64,000 bases of DNA from Exiguobacterium mexicanum (GCF_005960665.1 NZ_CP040676.1:72501-136500), one strand, 5' to 3'; positions 34,275 to 43,048 are shown, counted from the first letter of the stretch. The notes: generated by a model from the sequence alone, not told the origin. Numbers and translations: made by a program.

Positions 34275-34838
34275 ATGTTGAAAATTGGAATCGTACTCGG
34301 ATCGACTCGTGAAGGACGCGTCAGCCCGCAAGTCGGAGAATGGGTGAAAGAACTCGCGGACAAACGCGGTGACGCCAACTATGAAATCATCGATATCGCG
34401 GACTACAGCCTCCCGCTTCTCGGCGAGCTAGGCGGCGACGCAACAGGTGCCGGTGCTTGGTCTGAGAAAATCGCGGAGATGGACGGCTTCGTCTTCATCG
34501 TCCAAGAATACAACCACTCGATCACAGGTGCGCTCAAAAACGCCCTCGACTACTTACGCAACGAATGGCATAACAAAGCAGCCGGCATCGTCTCATACGG
34601 TTCGGTCGGCGGTGCGCGTGCGACAGAACACTTACGCGGCGTGTTGAGCGAGCTCTTGATCGCCCACGTCCGTGTCCACCCAGCGCTCTCGCTCTTCACA
34701 GATTTCGAGAACGGCACACATTTCGCACCGAAAGACGTGCAAGTCCAATCGGTCAACGACATGCTCGACCAGCTCGTCCCATGGACAGAAGCGATGCAGA
34801 CGGTCCGCACGAAAGCGGCAGAAGCTGCGAACAACTAA
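34275..34838 (+). CDS. NADPH-dependent FMN reductase (azo/quinone reductase)
   Basis: A 187-residue flavodoxin-like reductase. It begins MLKIGIVLGSTREGRVSPQVG (FMN phosphate loop GSTREGR) and has VQEYNHSITGALKNALDYL and SYGSVGGARATEHLR. Reduces quinones or azo compounds by two electrons. AAGGAGG at 34261-34267 serves ATG 34275. An in-frame ATG at 34209, overlapping the dioxygenase stop by 4 nt, would add 22 residues (MSFLNRLFGKQEEPTNSQGG...), so two forms are possible. Last gene of the MhqR-controlled unit. Confidence 0.87.
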   Translation: MLKIGIVLGSTREGRVSPQVGEWVKELADKRGDANYEIIDIADYSLPLLGELGGDATGAGAWSEKIAEMDGFVFIVQEYNHSITGALKNALDYLRNEWHNKAAGIVSYGSVGGARATEHLRGVLSELLIAHVRVHPALSLFTDFENGTHFAPKDVQVQSVNDMLDQLVPWTEAMQTVRTKAAEAANN

Positions 34839-34846
34839 GTATTTGG

Positions 34847-34873
34847 CCAGCCTTTAAACAGGCTGGTTTTTTT
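34847..34873 (+). terminator. terminator of the mhqR unit
   Basis: CCAGCCT and AGGCTGG followed by TTTTTTT. Confidence 0.87.
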
Positions 34874-34922
34874 GTGCGCTTTTTTTACGGGTCATGTAAA
34901 GTTGGAGTAGAAGAAGGGGGGA

Positions 34923-35405
34923 ATGAGCGTGTGGGCTCGGAAAATTGTCGCGGCGTCGCTCACGGCCCCGATTTATGCACTCTTGTTGGCGTGTTGGGTC
35001 GTCATCCCGCAATATCCGGACAGCGGTGGGGTGAGCGATACGGTGAATGGGCTATTGATGTTGACGGCCGCCTATCTGGCAGTTAGTTTCCCGGTCATCG
35101 TCACGTACGGCGTGTTGACGTCGGTGTTCAGCGATTGGGTGACACGCCGGATGTCGAAGCGGTTCGGGCCGCTCGTCTCGTTTGAGTTACATATCGGGTT
35201 CGGGCTCGTCTTGCTCTGGCTCAGTTTAGGGGCGGCGCTATTATATTGGGCGATTGATCGCTACTTGGCATATAAGGGCTGTCGGTTCGCAACAAGGCAG
35301 GTGTGGTCGAGTCTCGTCATCCCCGTCGGTGTCATAGTGACGGCTGTTGGCATCGTTTATTTGATTGGTGTGATGCAAGAAGTGATGCATCGGTTACACG
35401 GGTGA
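34923..35405 (+). CDS. four-helix membrane protein
   Basis: A 160-residue protein with hydrophobic segments at about 10-28, 43-70, 88-112 and 130-150. ATG is preceded by AAGGGGGG. No family recognised. It lies 60 nt before the saccharopine-dehydrogenase-like gene on the same strand, possibly in one transcript. Confidence 0.68.
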   Translation: MSVWARKIVAASLTAPIYALLLACWVVIPQYPDSGGVSDTVNGLLMLTAAYLAVSFPVIVTYGVLTSVFSDWVTRRMSKRFGPLVSFELHIGFGLVLLWLSLGAALLYWAIDRYLAYKGCRFATRQVWSSLVIPVGVIVTAVGIVYLIGVMQEVMHRLHG

Positions 35406-35465
35406 AAGTTGGCAGGATAGGGAACAAAGAAAAGACATGTTTGTAGAGTTGAAGGAGGAATCGTG

Positions 35466-36533
35466 ATGAAATGGATGATTTATGGGGCGAACGGCTATAC
35501 AGGCGAACTGATTGCCCGGCAAGCAGTAAAAGAAGGGATGACACCGGTGCTCGCGGGTCGGCGTGCGGACGCAATCGCAAAGCTCGGGGAAGAGCTCGCG
35601 TGTGAGACGCGCGTTTTTAACTTGTCGTTCGATAAGGCGACGCGCCAATTGGAAGACATCGACCTCGTGTTACACTGTGCCGGACCGTTCGCCGATACGA
35701 GTCGGCCGATGGTCGAGGCGTGCCTCGCCACGAAGACGCATTACTTGGATATTACCGGGGAAATCGAAGTGTTCGAATACATCCACTCGAAGAAACGGGC
35801 CAAGCTCGCACAAGAGGCCGGCGTGTTGCTTTGTTCGGGTGTCGGCTTTGACGTCATCCCGACCGACTGTGTGGCCCGCAAGTTGAAAGAGCTGATGCCG
35901 GATGCGACGAATCTAGCACTCGGCTTCTCGGCGGCCGCCGGTATCTCACGCGGGACGCTGAAAACAGCCATCCGCGGACTCGGGTCGAGCAGTGCCGAAC
36001 GGAAAGATGGCGAACTGACACCATTCCCGCTCGGGGCGAAACGCCGTCACATCGATTTCGGACGCGGCAAGAAAACGGCACTTGCGATTCCATGGGGGGA
36101 TGTCTCGACCGCCTATTATACGACGGGTATCCCGAACATCACGACGTGGGTCCCGGTCCCGACGGCTTACGCTTACGGGGCGCGTCTCTTATCTTGGTTC
36201 GGCCCGATGCTTGGCAGCGACGCGGTGCAAGGGAAACTGCTCCGTTATGTCGATGAGCACGTGAGCGGACCGGATGAGTCGGAGCGGGAGCAATCATCGA
36301 CGTATGTCTGGGGCGAGGCGACGGACGCCTCAGGACGTAAAGTGATCGTTCGCATCAAGACGGCGAGCACGTATGCCTTCACCGTGTACGGCGCACTTGA
36401 GGTCGTGAAGCGTCTTGTCGGATCGGGCCGTGTCATCCCAGGTAGCTTTACACCGGCGATGCTGTTCGGGTCGCACTTCATCGAAGAAATCGAAGGATCA
36501 TCGTCATTTGTCGTCGATGAGGTCCGGCTGTAA
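35466..36533 (+). CDS. saccharopine dehydrogenase-like NAD(P) oxidoreductase
   Basis: A 355-residue Rossmann protein of the saccharopine dehydrogenase/trans-acting enoyl reductase family. The dinucleotide loop is IYGANGYTGELIARQA (5-20), then LAGRRADAIAKL; HCAGPFADTSRPMVEACLATKTHYLDITGE is the family landmark. ATG 35466 sits 7 nt from AAGGAGG; GTG 35463 is less well placed. Substrate unknown. Confidence 0.86.
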   Translation: MKWMIYGANGYTGELIARQAVKEGMTPVLAGRRADAIAKLGEELACETRVFNLSFDKATRQLEDIDLVLHCAGPFADTSRPMVEACLATKTHYLDITGEIEVFEYIHSKKRAKLAQEAGVLLCSGVGFDVIPTDCVARKLKELMPDATNLALGFSAAAGISRGTLKTAIRGLGSSSAERKDGELTPFPLGAKRRHIDFGRGKKTALAIPWGDVSTAYYTTGIPNITTWVPVPTAYAYGARLLSWFGPMLGSDAVQGKLLRYVDEHVSGPDESEREQSSTYVWGEATDASGRKVIVRIKTASTYAFTVYGALEVVKRLVGSGRVIPGSFTPAMLFGSHFIEEIEGSSSFVVDEVRL

Positions 36534-36600
36534 CGGAATCACAATCTGTTCGCAATCGAAGTGTGGTAAACTCAGGGGAGATTAGTAGGGAGGGAATGAG

Positions 36601-37398
36601 ATGAGACGCTTAGAACTAGCCAGGCGGATCGAACGCATCAAAGCGGAAGGGACGTCTGCCTATATTCGGCATCGTAAACAGACCCCTCCCTATGAAGGTT
36701 CGGAATTGATTGTTGAAAACAAGGGCCACGTCTTCCGGATGGGCAATACGAGTTTCGCGGTCGGCTTCGGGTTGAATCGACCGACCAGTTTTTACGATTT
36801 GCACCAGATGGAGAAGTGGGTGCGCGGGAAGAACGTGTCCCGCCTACATATCGAAGTCTGTCCACTCGCGGACATGTCGCTCCTTCGGTTGCTGCAAGAA
36901 CGAAACTATACGCTCGACCACTTCCTCGACGTCTGGTTGCTCGACGTGAATGCGTTCGTGTTCCCATCAGATGAACCGGACGCGGTCGAACGGGTGAACG
37001 CCGATAACGTAAACGAATGGGCCCGGGCCATCGCGGCTGGCTTTGCCGAGACGGGAACGATTTTACAAGAGACTATTGATACAGCGAAAGGTTTCTACGC
37101 GCTCCCCGAAAACCAAGCATTTCTCGTCCGCGAAGGTGAGACGGCTGTCGCCGGTGGTATTCTTGCCATCCAGGATGGGATGGGCGAACTGTTTTTGACG
37201 AGCACAATCCCAGCTTACCGAAACAAAGGTTACCAGACACAGCTCATCTTGGAGCGGATCGCCGCCGCGAAAGCAGCGGGTTGTCAGTACGTGACCGTCA
37301 CAACGAAAGTCGATACGGCCTCGGGCCGCAATATGGAGCGTTTAGGTTTTATCCCGTTCTATCAGAAAGCGGTCATGAAAAGCCCGATCCTCAAATAA
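36601..37398 (+). CDS. GNAT family N-acetyltransferase, two-part
   Basis: A 265-residue protein. The N-terminal half is GNAT-like without a clear CoA loop. The C-terminal half has TAVAGGILAIQDGMGELFLTSTIPAYRNKGYQTQLILERI (about 181-220, R/NKGxQ loop) and NMERLGFIPFYQKAVM. Similar to GNAT proteins with a degenerate first domain. ATG behind AGGGAGG. Substrate unknown. Confidence 0.8.
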   Translation: MRRLELARRIERIKAEGTSAYIRHRKQTPPYEGSELIVENKGHVFRMGNTSFAVGFGLNRPTSFYDLHQMEKWVRGKNVSRLHIEVCPLADMSLLRLLQERNYTLDHFLDVWLLDVNAFVFPSDEPDAVERVNADNVNEWARAIAAGFAETGTILQETIDTAKGFYALPENQAFLVREGETAVAGGILAIQDGMGELFLTSTIPAYRNKGYQTQLILERIAAAKAAGCQYVTVTTKVDTASGRNMERLGFIPFYQKAVMKSPILK

Positions 37399-37428
37399 AC
37401 AGGTCGCCCTGCGGGGCGACCTGTTGTC
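37398..37428. terminator. bidirectional terminator
   Basis: AACAGGTCGCCC and GGGCGACCTGTT with a tight loop, between convergent GNAT and SDR genes. Confidence 0.75.
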
Positions 37429-37429
37429 G

Positions 37430-38215
37430 TTAAAGCAAAGATTCGGCGCCGTCGACGTACACCTCGGAACCGGTGACGTGGCTCGACATGTTGCTCGCGA
37501 AGAACAACACGACGTCCGCGACTTGTTTGGCCGTGCCTGACTTGCCGGCGAGCGGCTGATTCCCTTCCGGGTACTCAATCGGGATGACGACTTCCTCAAG
37601 CAAGGCGTCGTCTCGGTTCGTCGAGTCATCGATGTTCGTATCGATGGCGCCGGGACAAATCGAGTTGACGCGAATGCCGAACTGGGCGAGCTCGGCTGCA
37701 GCCATTTTGGCGAATCCGGTCTGTCCGGCTTTTGTCGTCGCATAGCCGCTGAAACCGAAGTTTTTGAAATAACGGTTCCCGTTGATGGATGACGTGATGA
37801 TGATGCTGCCGCCTCGTTCCTTTAAGTACGGGATGGCATGTTTCACCGTCAAGAACGTGCCCGTTAAGTTCGTCTCGACGACACCGTTCCAATCCTCGAG
37901 CGACAAATGCTCGATTGGCGTGATCGTCCCGTTACGACCCGCGTTCGCGAAGACGATATCGACGTGACCGAAACGTTCGACGGTCTGTTCATACGCTCGT
38001 TTCATCTCGTCTTCCTTCCCGACGTCGGCACTGATGCCGATGGCTCGTTCGTCTCCGATCAGGCTCGCGAGTTGCTGGGCATCCTCCAATTTTAAGTCGA
38101 CGATGGCGACTTTTGCCCCCGCTTGGACGAACCGGATGACGGCGGCGCGCCCGATTCCGGATGCCGCGCCTGTGATGAATGCGACTTTCCCCGACAACAA
38201 TGCATTTGAAATCAT
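37430..38215 (-). CDS. short-chain dehydrogenase/reductase (SDR)
   Basis: A 261-residue classical SDR. It has TGAASGIG (NAD(P)-binding, 16-23), NAGRNG, Ser in SSINGN, YATTK (Tyr-xxx-Lys catalytic pair, about 159-163) and CPGAIDTNI. The acidic residue after beta-2 (VDLKLED) favours NAD(H). ATG is preceded by AAAGGAGCG on minus. Substrate unknown. Confidence 0.9.
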   Translation of the reverse strand: MISNALLSGKVAFITGAASGIGRAAVIRFVQAGAKVAIVDLKLEDAQQLASLIGDERAIGISADVGKEDEMKRAYEQTVERFGHVDIVFANAGRNGTITPIEHLSLEDWNGVVETNLTGTFLTVKHAIPYLKERGGSIIITSSINGNRYFKNFGFSGYATTKAGQTGFAKMAAAELAQFGIRVNSICPGAIDTNIDDSTNRDDALLEEVVIPIEYPEGNQPLAGKSGTAKQVADVVLFFASNMSSHVTGSEVYVDGAESLL

Positions 38216-38283
38216 TCAATTCGCTCCTTTCAGCTTCCTGTTCTCATATTCCACCGTTCCCTAAAAACTATGCTCGTTTTCTG

Positions 38284-38328
38284 AAAAAAAGCCGTGTCGC
38301 TTAATCCGGCGTTACATGGATTGACACG
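38284..38328 (-). terminator. terminator overlapping the end of the DUF3221-like gene
   Basis: On minus, GCCGTGTC inside the last codons pairs with GACACGGC after the stop, then seven T. Confidence 0.7.
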
Positions 38329-38615
38329 GCAATTTTGAGTTTGGCGTCACGGTCGAGCTCCACCGTGACGACTTGACCGACCCGAAGTTCTTGCACGTCG
38401 TTCGCACCCCCGGTCACTTCGGTCTGATCATTGATTAAAATCGTATACAACTTGACTTCATTGCCCGAGACGTCACTTGGACCAATCATCATTTGGGGGA
38501 TATCGATTTGCTCAATCCGTCCTTCGATTTGATGGTCGTCCCACGTACTAATCCAATACACCGCCACTAAACAAAGACCGATAAACGCGAGGGCAAAGAT
38601 GAGTCGTGTCCTCAT
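38301..38615 (-). CDS. small secreted or membrane-anchored protein (DUF3221-like)
   Basis: A 104-residue protein with an N-terminal signal or anchor helix (about 5-22) and an outside beta-rich domain: EGRIEQIDIPQMMIGPSDV, YTILINDQTEVTG, LRVGQVVTVELDRDA. The pattern resembles DUF3221/YobA-like OB-fold lipoproteins but no lipobox cysteine is present. Assignment tentative. ATG is preceded by AGGAGG. Confidence 0.65.
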   Translation of the reverse strand: MRTRLIFALAFIGLCLVAVYWISTWDDHQIEGRIEQIDIPQMMIGPSDVSGNEVKLYTILINDQTEVTGGANDVQELRVGQVVTVELDRDAKLKIAVSIHVTPD

Positions 38616-38762
38616 GACGTTCCTCCTCTGCGGTATTCCGGTACGATGGTTTCCATTAGTTATTTACCCGTATTACAGGAATTGTACAGGACTCTTTTGA
38701 CAGGAATTTGAATCAATGTTGCGGAATATAACAAGACAATTTGATGAGTGGAGGTGCTGACG

Positions 38763-39068
38763 ATGATGCTAGTCGGGCTGGTCGGTTTAATCATTTTAGG
38801 ATTGGTGGCGTTCGGATGGTGGACAATCGGGTTCCCACGGCGACGCATATGGGGCGGACTGATCATGTTAGGTGTCGCGTTCACCTGCTTCCCTTTCCTT
38901 CTTGTCTTGAGCGGGGAACGCTTTGGGTTCCATGGCATCATCGCGGGATTGGTCGGATTATTTTGTATTGTTGCGGGCGGATTCTTCTTTCTTGTGCTCG
39001 GTTGGATGGGCCGTCCGCAGAAAAATCGAAAGGTACGGACACTCTCGGAAGACCCTGATTTGTTTTAG
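38763..39068 (+). CDS. membrane protein, three helices
   Basis: A 101-residue protein with helices at about 3-20, 30-48 and 55-78 and a basic C-terminus GRPQKNRKVRTLSEDPDLF. ATG 38763 is preceded by GGAGGTG (9 nt); a second ATG follows at 38766. No family recognised. Confidence 0.7.
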   Translation: MMLVGLVGLIILGLVAFGWWTIGFPRRRIWGGLIMLGVAFTCFPFLLVLSGERFGFHGIIAGLVGLFCIVAGGFFFLVLGWMGRPQKNRKVRTLSEDPDLF

Positions 39069-39128
39069 GATAGGTTGTCAGCCGACTCTTGGAACCCGTA
39101 CAGTGAATGAAACAAACATGAGGGAGCG

Positions 39129-40148
39129 ATGATGTTGGGGACAAGTAAACAACCGCCGACGTTACGGGCGGGGGACACGATTGGAATCATCACGCCGTCG
39201 TTTCCGGCACCGGTCCGGTTTCCGGAACGGTATGCGCGAGGAATTGAACAGCTCAAGCGGATGGGTTTTCTCGTTCGAGAGGGACGGTGCACGCACCGTT
39301 CAGAAGGATACCGTTCGGCCTCGATCCGCGAACGAGCCGAGGAGTTCAATGAACTGCTGCGTGATGATGACGTGAAAGCGATCATCAGCACGATTGGGGG
39401 AACGAACTCGAACTCACTCTTACCGTATATCGATTACGGGGCGTTGCGACACCATCCGAAAATCATCATGGGGTATAGCGATGTCACAGCACTCCTCCTC
39501 GCCTGCTATACGGAGACGGGCGTGACGACGTTCTATGGTCCAGCCATCGTCCCGTCGTTCGGGGAATACGAGACGATGTTTGCGGACGGGGAGCGCTACG
39601 TGCGAGAGGTACTCTGTTTGGAGCGGACGGCGCCTTACTCACTCGACGTTCCCGGAGAGTGGACCGAGGAGATGATCGATTGGTCGACGCAGGACCGGGA
39701 GGAAAATTTCCGGCCGAATGATGGCTGGCTCACTCTCCGAGAAGGTCAGGCTCGTGGCAAGTTGATTGGTGGGAACATGAACACGATGACCGGCTTCTTG
39801 AAGTCGGACTATTTCCCAGACATGGACGGGGCCATCCTGTTTTTAGAAGACTCGTTCAAGACGATGGCAGACGAGGAACGTTCCCTCAGTATGCTCAAAC
39901 TGGCCGGAGTGTTCAATCAAATCAATGGACTCATCATCGGGAAACATGAACATTTCGATGCGGCCGGCGCACCGTTCACGTTTGAGGAGCTGTTGCTCGA
40001 AGTGCTCGGAGACGTCGACTTCCCGATTTTGACGAACGTCGATATCGGGCATACGTTTCCGTCACACGTGTTCCCCATCGGCATCGATGGGGAACTCGAT
40101 GCGACGTCAGGGACAATCACATTTTTAGAGGATGGAGTGACGCGATAA
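39129..40148 (+). CDS. S66 family LD-carboxypeptidase (MccF-like)
   Basis: A 339-residue serine peptidase family member. The nucleophile elbow is GYSDVTAL (Ser117), the oxyanion/structural segment STIGGTNSN, and the Glu and His of the triad are in the C-terminal part (FLEDSF and DIGHTFP). LdcA types trim peptidoglycan tetrapeptides; MccF types inactivate microcin C. The loop pattern here looks MccF-like, but the substrate is open. Start is ATG 39129 or 39132 behind GAGGGAG. Followed by a NUDIX gene with 1-nt overlap. Confidence 0.87.
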   Translation: MMLGTSKQPPTLRAGDTIGIITPSFPAPVRFPERYARGIEQLKRMGFLVREGRCTHRSEGYRSASIRERAEEFNELLRDDDVKAIISTIGGTNSNSLLPYIDYGALRHHPKIIMGYSDVTALLLACYTETGVTTFYGPAIVPSFGEYETMFADGERYVREVLCLERTAPYSLDVPGEWTEEMIDWSTQDREENFRPNDGWLTLREGQARGKLIGGNMNTMTGFLKSDYFPDMDGAILFLEDSFKTMADEERSLSMLKLAGVFNQINGLIIGKHEHFDAAGAPFTFEELLLEVLGDVDFPILTNVDIGHTFPSHVFPIGIDGELDATSGTITFLEDGVTR

Positions 40149-40750
40149 TGGAATTCATCACGGTCGTAGACCACCGGCGGAAGAAAGTCGGGTTGAAGTC
40201 ACGCGCCGATGTGCACAGGGACGGGGACTGGCATGAGACGTTCCATTGTTGGATGACGGCCCACGACCGTCTCTTCCTGCAACTTCGAAGCGAACGGAAG
40301 GCAGATTTTCCCGGATTGTTCGATATCACGGCAGCCGGGCATTTGGCGGCCGGAGAGACCGTTCGGGACGGGGTGCGGGAGATTCATGAAGAGCTCGGGC
40401 TCGACCTGACGTTCGATCAACTGACTCCGCTCGGCGTCTTCGAAGACGTGATCGAGACAGGGACATTTTTGGATCGAGAGTTCGCCCATACATATGTCTA
40501 CGCGTACGCGGGAGAACCGTTTACATTAGATGAGATGGAAGTGGGCGATGTCGTCACGGTCGATTTTGCGGCGTTCCGGTCGCTCTTGGCCGGCAAGCAT
40601 GCGGAGGTTGAGTCGATCTCGGCAATCTCAGGGGAGACACGGACCGTGACGAAGCAAGATCTCGTGCCCCATCCGACAAGCTACTGGGAGCAAGTTTTGA
40701 CAGGCCTTGAAGAGTTGACTTCAAGCAATCGAGGCGGGTCTCATGATTGA
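40148..40750 (+). CDS. NUDIX hydrolase, isopentenyl-diphosphate-isomerase-like
   Basis: A 200-residue protein. The Nudix box is GHLAAGETVRDGVREIHEELGL (about 59-80). The shape (N-terminal VDHRRKKVGLKSRADVHRDGDWHETFHCW) matches the YfcD/IDI-like NUDIX group, which hydrolyses nucleoside diphosphate derivatives. It starts on the A of the S66 gene stop (TAATG) and its 3' end overlaps a 27-residue peptide gene. Confidence 0.88.
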   Translation: MEFITVVDHRRKKVGLKSRADVHRDGDWHETFHCWMTAHDRLFLQLRSERKADFPGLFDITAAGHLAAGETVRDGVREIHEELGLDLTFDQLTPLGVFEDVIETGTFLDREFAHTYVYAYAGEPFTLDEMEVGDVVTVDFAAFRSLLAGKHAEVESISAISGETRTVTKQDLVPHPTSYWEQVLTGLEELTSSNRGGSHD

Positions 40751-40826
40751 TTTTATTTGGCAACTGCTGAACGTATTGCTCGTGCTCGGTTTAGGTAGTC
40801 TTTTGGTTTGGTGTTTTCGCAAGTGA
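40743..40826 (+). CDS. 27-residue membrane peptide, coupled to the NUDIX gene
   Basis: ATG lies inside the last codons of the NUDIX gene (ATGATTGA overlap). The peptide MIDFIWQLLNVLLVLGLGSL... continues to VWCFRK and is one hydrophobic helix with a positive C-terminus. No independent ribosome binding site is obvious, so it would rely on coupling. Could be a chance frame. Confidence 0.42.
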   Translation: MIDFIWQLLNVLLVLGLGSLLVWCFRK

Positions 40827-40844
40827 AGAGGGGGGAATGACGAG

Positions 40845-41432
40845 ATGAACGTTGAACGTACAGATACACCGCTCCAGATTGAGACCGGACGGTTATACTT
40901 GCGGGCACCTCGCGCCGGGGAAGATGCCCGTATCGTCAACGAGGCGATTCGGGAGTCGCATGATGAACTGAAGCGCTGGCTTCCGTTCGCGCAAGAAGTG
41001 CCGACGTTATCCGAGACGGAAGAAAACTTGAAGCGGGCACAGGAACTCTATGTAACAGGTGAGAGTTTTCGGTATCTCATCTTTTTACGGGAGACGGGGA
41101 CGTTCGTCGGGACGGTCAGCCTGTTTGAGATTGACTGGGACGTACGGAAGGCTGCAGTCGGCTATTGGCTTCACACGGAACACACCGGCCACGGTTATAT
41201 GAGCGAGGCGGTCGAGGCGATCGTCCGTTTCGGATTCGCCCACTTCAGCTTCCAGCGGATTGAAATCCAATGCGAGTCGACCAATGAAGGAAGTCGAATG
41301 ATTCCGGAACGGCTCGGCTTTCAGTTGGAAGGCACGCTCCGAAACGAGGACTTGTCCGCTGACGGAAAACGCTTGACGGACACGGCCGTCTACAGCATCT
41401 TACCCGGCGAACTTATACCTGCAGCGACATGA
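40845..41432 (+). CDS. GNAT acetyltransferase, RimJ/RimL type
   Basis: A 195-residue GNAT. It has TGRLYLRAPRAGEDARIVNEAIRESHDELKRWLPF at the start, YWLHTEHTGHGYMSEAVEAIVRFGF (about 105-129, GHGY loop) and ENEGSRMIPERLGFQLEG-type fourth motif (ESTNEGSRMIPERLGF). Probably acetylates a ribosomal protein N-terminus or small molecule. ATG is behind GAGGGGGG. The 3' end overlaps the convergent GNAT gene by 20 nt. Confidence 0.9.
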   Translation: MNVERTDTPLQIETGRLYLRAPRAGEDARIVNEAIRESHDELKRWLPFAQEVPTLSETEENLKRAQELYVTGESFRYLIFLRETGTFVGTVSLFEIDWDVRKAAVGYWLHTEHTGHGYMSEAVEAIVRFGFAHFSFQRIEIQCESTNEGSRMIPERLGFQLEGTLRNEDLSADGKRLTDTAVYSILPGELIPAAT

Positions 41433-41877
41433 TGCGTTGGGGTCCGACCGGGCCGTCGATCAAGCGGCCGGTGTCGACGAAGCCGACAGTTTGATAGAGC
41501 GAGAAGGCCGGCTCATTTTTGAGATTGACTGACAGGACGACCTCGTGTTTATCGGTGAAGTGCTCCCGGACATAACTCGGCAAGAGACGGAGCGCCGCTT
41601 TGGCGTGGCCGTTTCCTTGAGCCGGATGATTGATGGAAAACATCGAGAGCAATAACGCATCTCGCACCTCCGTGTAAGAGGCGACCCGTTCCGTGTCGTG
41701 GAGCAGAAAGAAGCCAACGGGCTCATCGGTCGTGATGACGACAGGGTACACCCCGTCTGGCAACTGCGAATCGAGATCTGTTGGGAGCGTCGTATACTTC
41801 TCTTGGTCGAGCGGTAGGGAAAATGTCTCCAAGACAGGCCAATGGGCGTCACGGAGTGGTTCGAGTTTGATTGACAT
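41413..41877 (-). CDS. GNAT family N-acetyltransferase
   Basis: A 154-residue GNAT: MSIKLEPLRDAHWPVLETFSLP, DALLLSMFSINHPAQGNGHAKAALRLLPSYV (CoA loop QGNGHA), LSVNLKNEPAFSLYQTVGFVDTG. ATG 41877 is preceded by GAGGAGGA; the longer upstream frame runs towards the divergent GNAT gene and lacks a site. Substrate unknown. Confidence 0.86.
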   Translation of the reverse strand: MSIKLEPLRDAHWPVLETFSLPLDQEKYTTLPTDLDSQLPDGVYPVVITTDEPVGFFLLHDTERVASYTEVRDALLLSMFSINHPAQGNGHAKAALRLLPSYVREHFTDKHEVVLSVNLKNEPAFSLYQTVGFVDTGRLIDGPVGPQRIMSLQV

Positions 41878-41947
41878 CCGGATTCCTCCTCGGTGTAAGT
41901 TGACTCTTCTAGTATACTGAACTCTAACTCGAAAGGAACTGAACTCG

Positions 41948-42748
41948 ATGGCAAGACCAGTCATTTCTTATATCCAAAATCCGCCGCTCACAGATCTTTA
42001 CCGTGCTTTCATGGATGGTTTTTCCGATTATATGATTCATTTTGACATGGATGAGACTCGATTTGAGGCGGTGTTTCTCGTCCGCGATCAAAACCAGCCA
42101 TCCCGTTCCGTCGTCGCCTATGCGGACGATCGTCCTGTTGCCGTTATGTTGAGCGGCGTGGCGCACCTGGCTTCGGGGTGGGTCACTCGTTGCGGTGGCT
42201 TGGCGGTCGCCCCTGGCTATCGACACCTCGGCATCGCGAACGAGTTGATGCGTCGCTTCGATGAACAAGCGATGGGCACACGCCTGCTTGAAGTCATCCA
42301 AGGGAACGAACCAGCGCTCACGCTTTATGAACGGCTCGGCTATGAAACAGTTCGAGAAATTATGTACTTCCGATCTGTACCGACCGAGACGGAGGCGTCG
42401 CTCGAACCGGAACCAATCACCGAGCTATTCGAGACGTATTATCCGTCTGCGATCCACCGACCGATTTGGCAAGTCGACGTTCGTACGACCCAACAACAGG
42501 CTGAGCTCGTGCGAGTCCGTGAGGGCGAGACGACAGGAGCCCTCCTTTTCCGAGGCGATTTGCTCCTTGATGTGTTTGGTCGGGATGAAGATGCGGAATG
42601 GTTGTTGCGAGCGGCAGCAGCGGCCGGTCCGATTAAACTGACGCTCACTTCGGATCGTCCGGCCTTGATCGAGGCAGCCCGCCGACTCGGATTCGTGCAG
42701 GACGCCATCGCTCAATTCGAGATGGTCAAACCGGGAGGTATCGTGTGA
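41948..42748 (+). CDS. GNAT family N-acetyltransferase, double-length
   Basis: A 266-residue protein. The first domain has GWVTRCGGLAVAPGYRHLGIANELMRRFDEQA (about 77-108, RHLGIA loop) and VIQGNEPALTLYERLGYETV; the second half resembles a degenerate GNAT with a typical LxLTSDRPALIEAARRLGF. ATG is behind AAAGGAAC. A 59-residue membrane protein follows with 1-nt overlap. Confidence 0.85.
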   Translation: MARPVISYIQNPPLTDLYRAFMDGFSDYMIHFDMDETRFEAVFLVRDQNQPSRSVVAYADDRPVAVMLSGVAHLASGWVTRCGGLAVAPGYRHLGIANELMRRFDEQAMGTRLLEVIQGNEPALTLYERLGYETVREIMYFRSVPTETEASLEPEPITELFETYYPSAIHRPIWQVDVRTTQQQAELVRVREGETTGALLFRGDLLLDVFGRDEDAEWLLRAAAAAGPIKLTLTSDRPALIEAARRLGFVQDAIAQFEMVKPGGIV

Positions 42749-42927
42749 TGCATCGTTTCTTGCCCGTCCTGATGGTGCTGCTGATTGTCGGGAATTTGTT
42801 CACAATCCTCGGACTGACGACGAACTTGTCATCAGCCAGCACCCGGTTCTTTTTAATCAGCGGCCCGGCCTTGACCGTCTGCGCCGCCCTCAGTATTGTC
42901 ATAATTGTATTGAAACGAAAACGATGA
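42748..42927 (+). CDS. 59-residue two-helix membrane protein
   Basis: The start ATG shares its A with the upstream TGA (TGATG), with GGGAGG 8-9 nt before it. Two helices (about 5-24 and 33-53) with a polar turn SSASTRF and a KRKR end. No family recognised. Coupling to the GNAT gene is evident from the overlap. Confidence 0.6.
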   Translation: MHRFLPVLMVLLIVGNLFTILGLTTNLSSASTRFFLISGPALTVCAALSIVIIVLKRKR

Positions 42928-43019
42928 CCGCGATAGGACATATGAAGTTTGAGTGAAGTTTGTGGAGGGTCGACTCACCGTTTTGACATGTTCGACATAC
43001 AAATGAAATGCTTCATATA

Positions 43020-43048
43020 TTGAACTTTTCAAACATGGATGCTATATT
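43020..43048 (+). promoter_or_regulatory. sigma-A promoter of the M23 peptidase gene
   Basis: TTGAAC (43020-43025), 17 bp, TATATT (43043-43048), with about 55 nt of leader. Confidence 0.72.

Noticed and set aside
42988-43010. A possible WalR box near TTGACATGTTCGACATAC upstream of the M23 gene.
   Set aside because: The two half sites do not fit TGTWAH-N5-TGTWAH on either strand.
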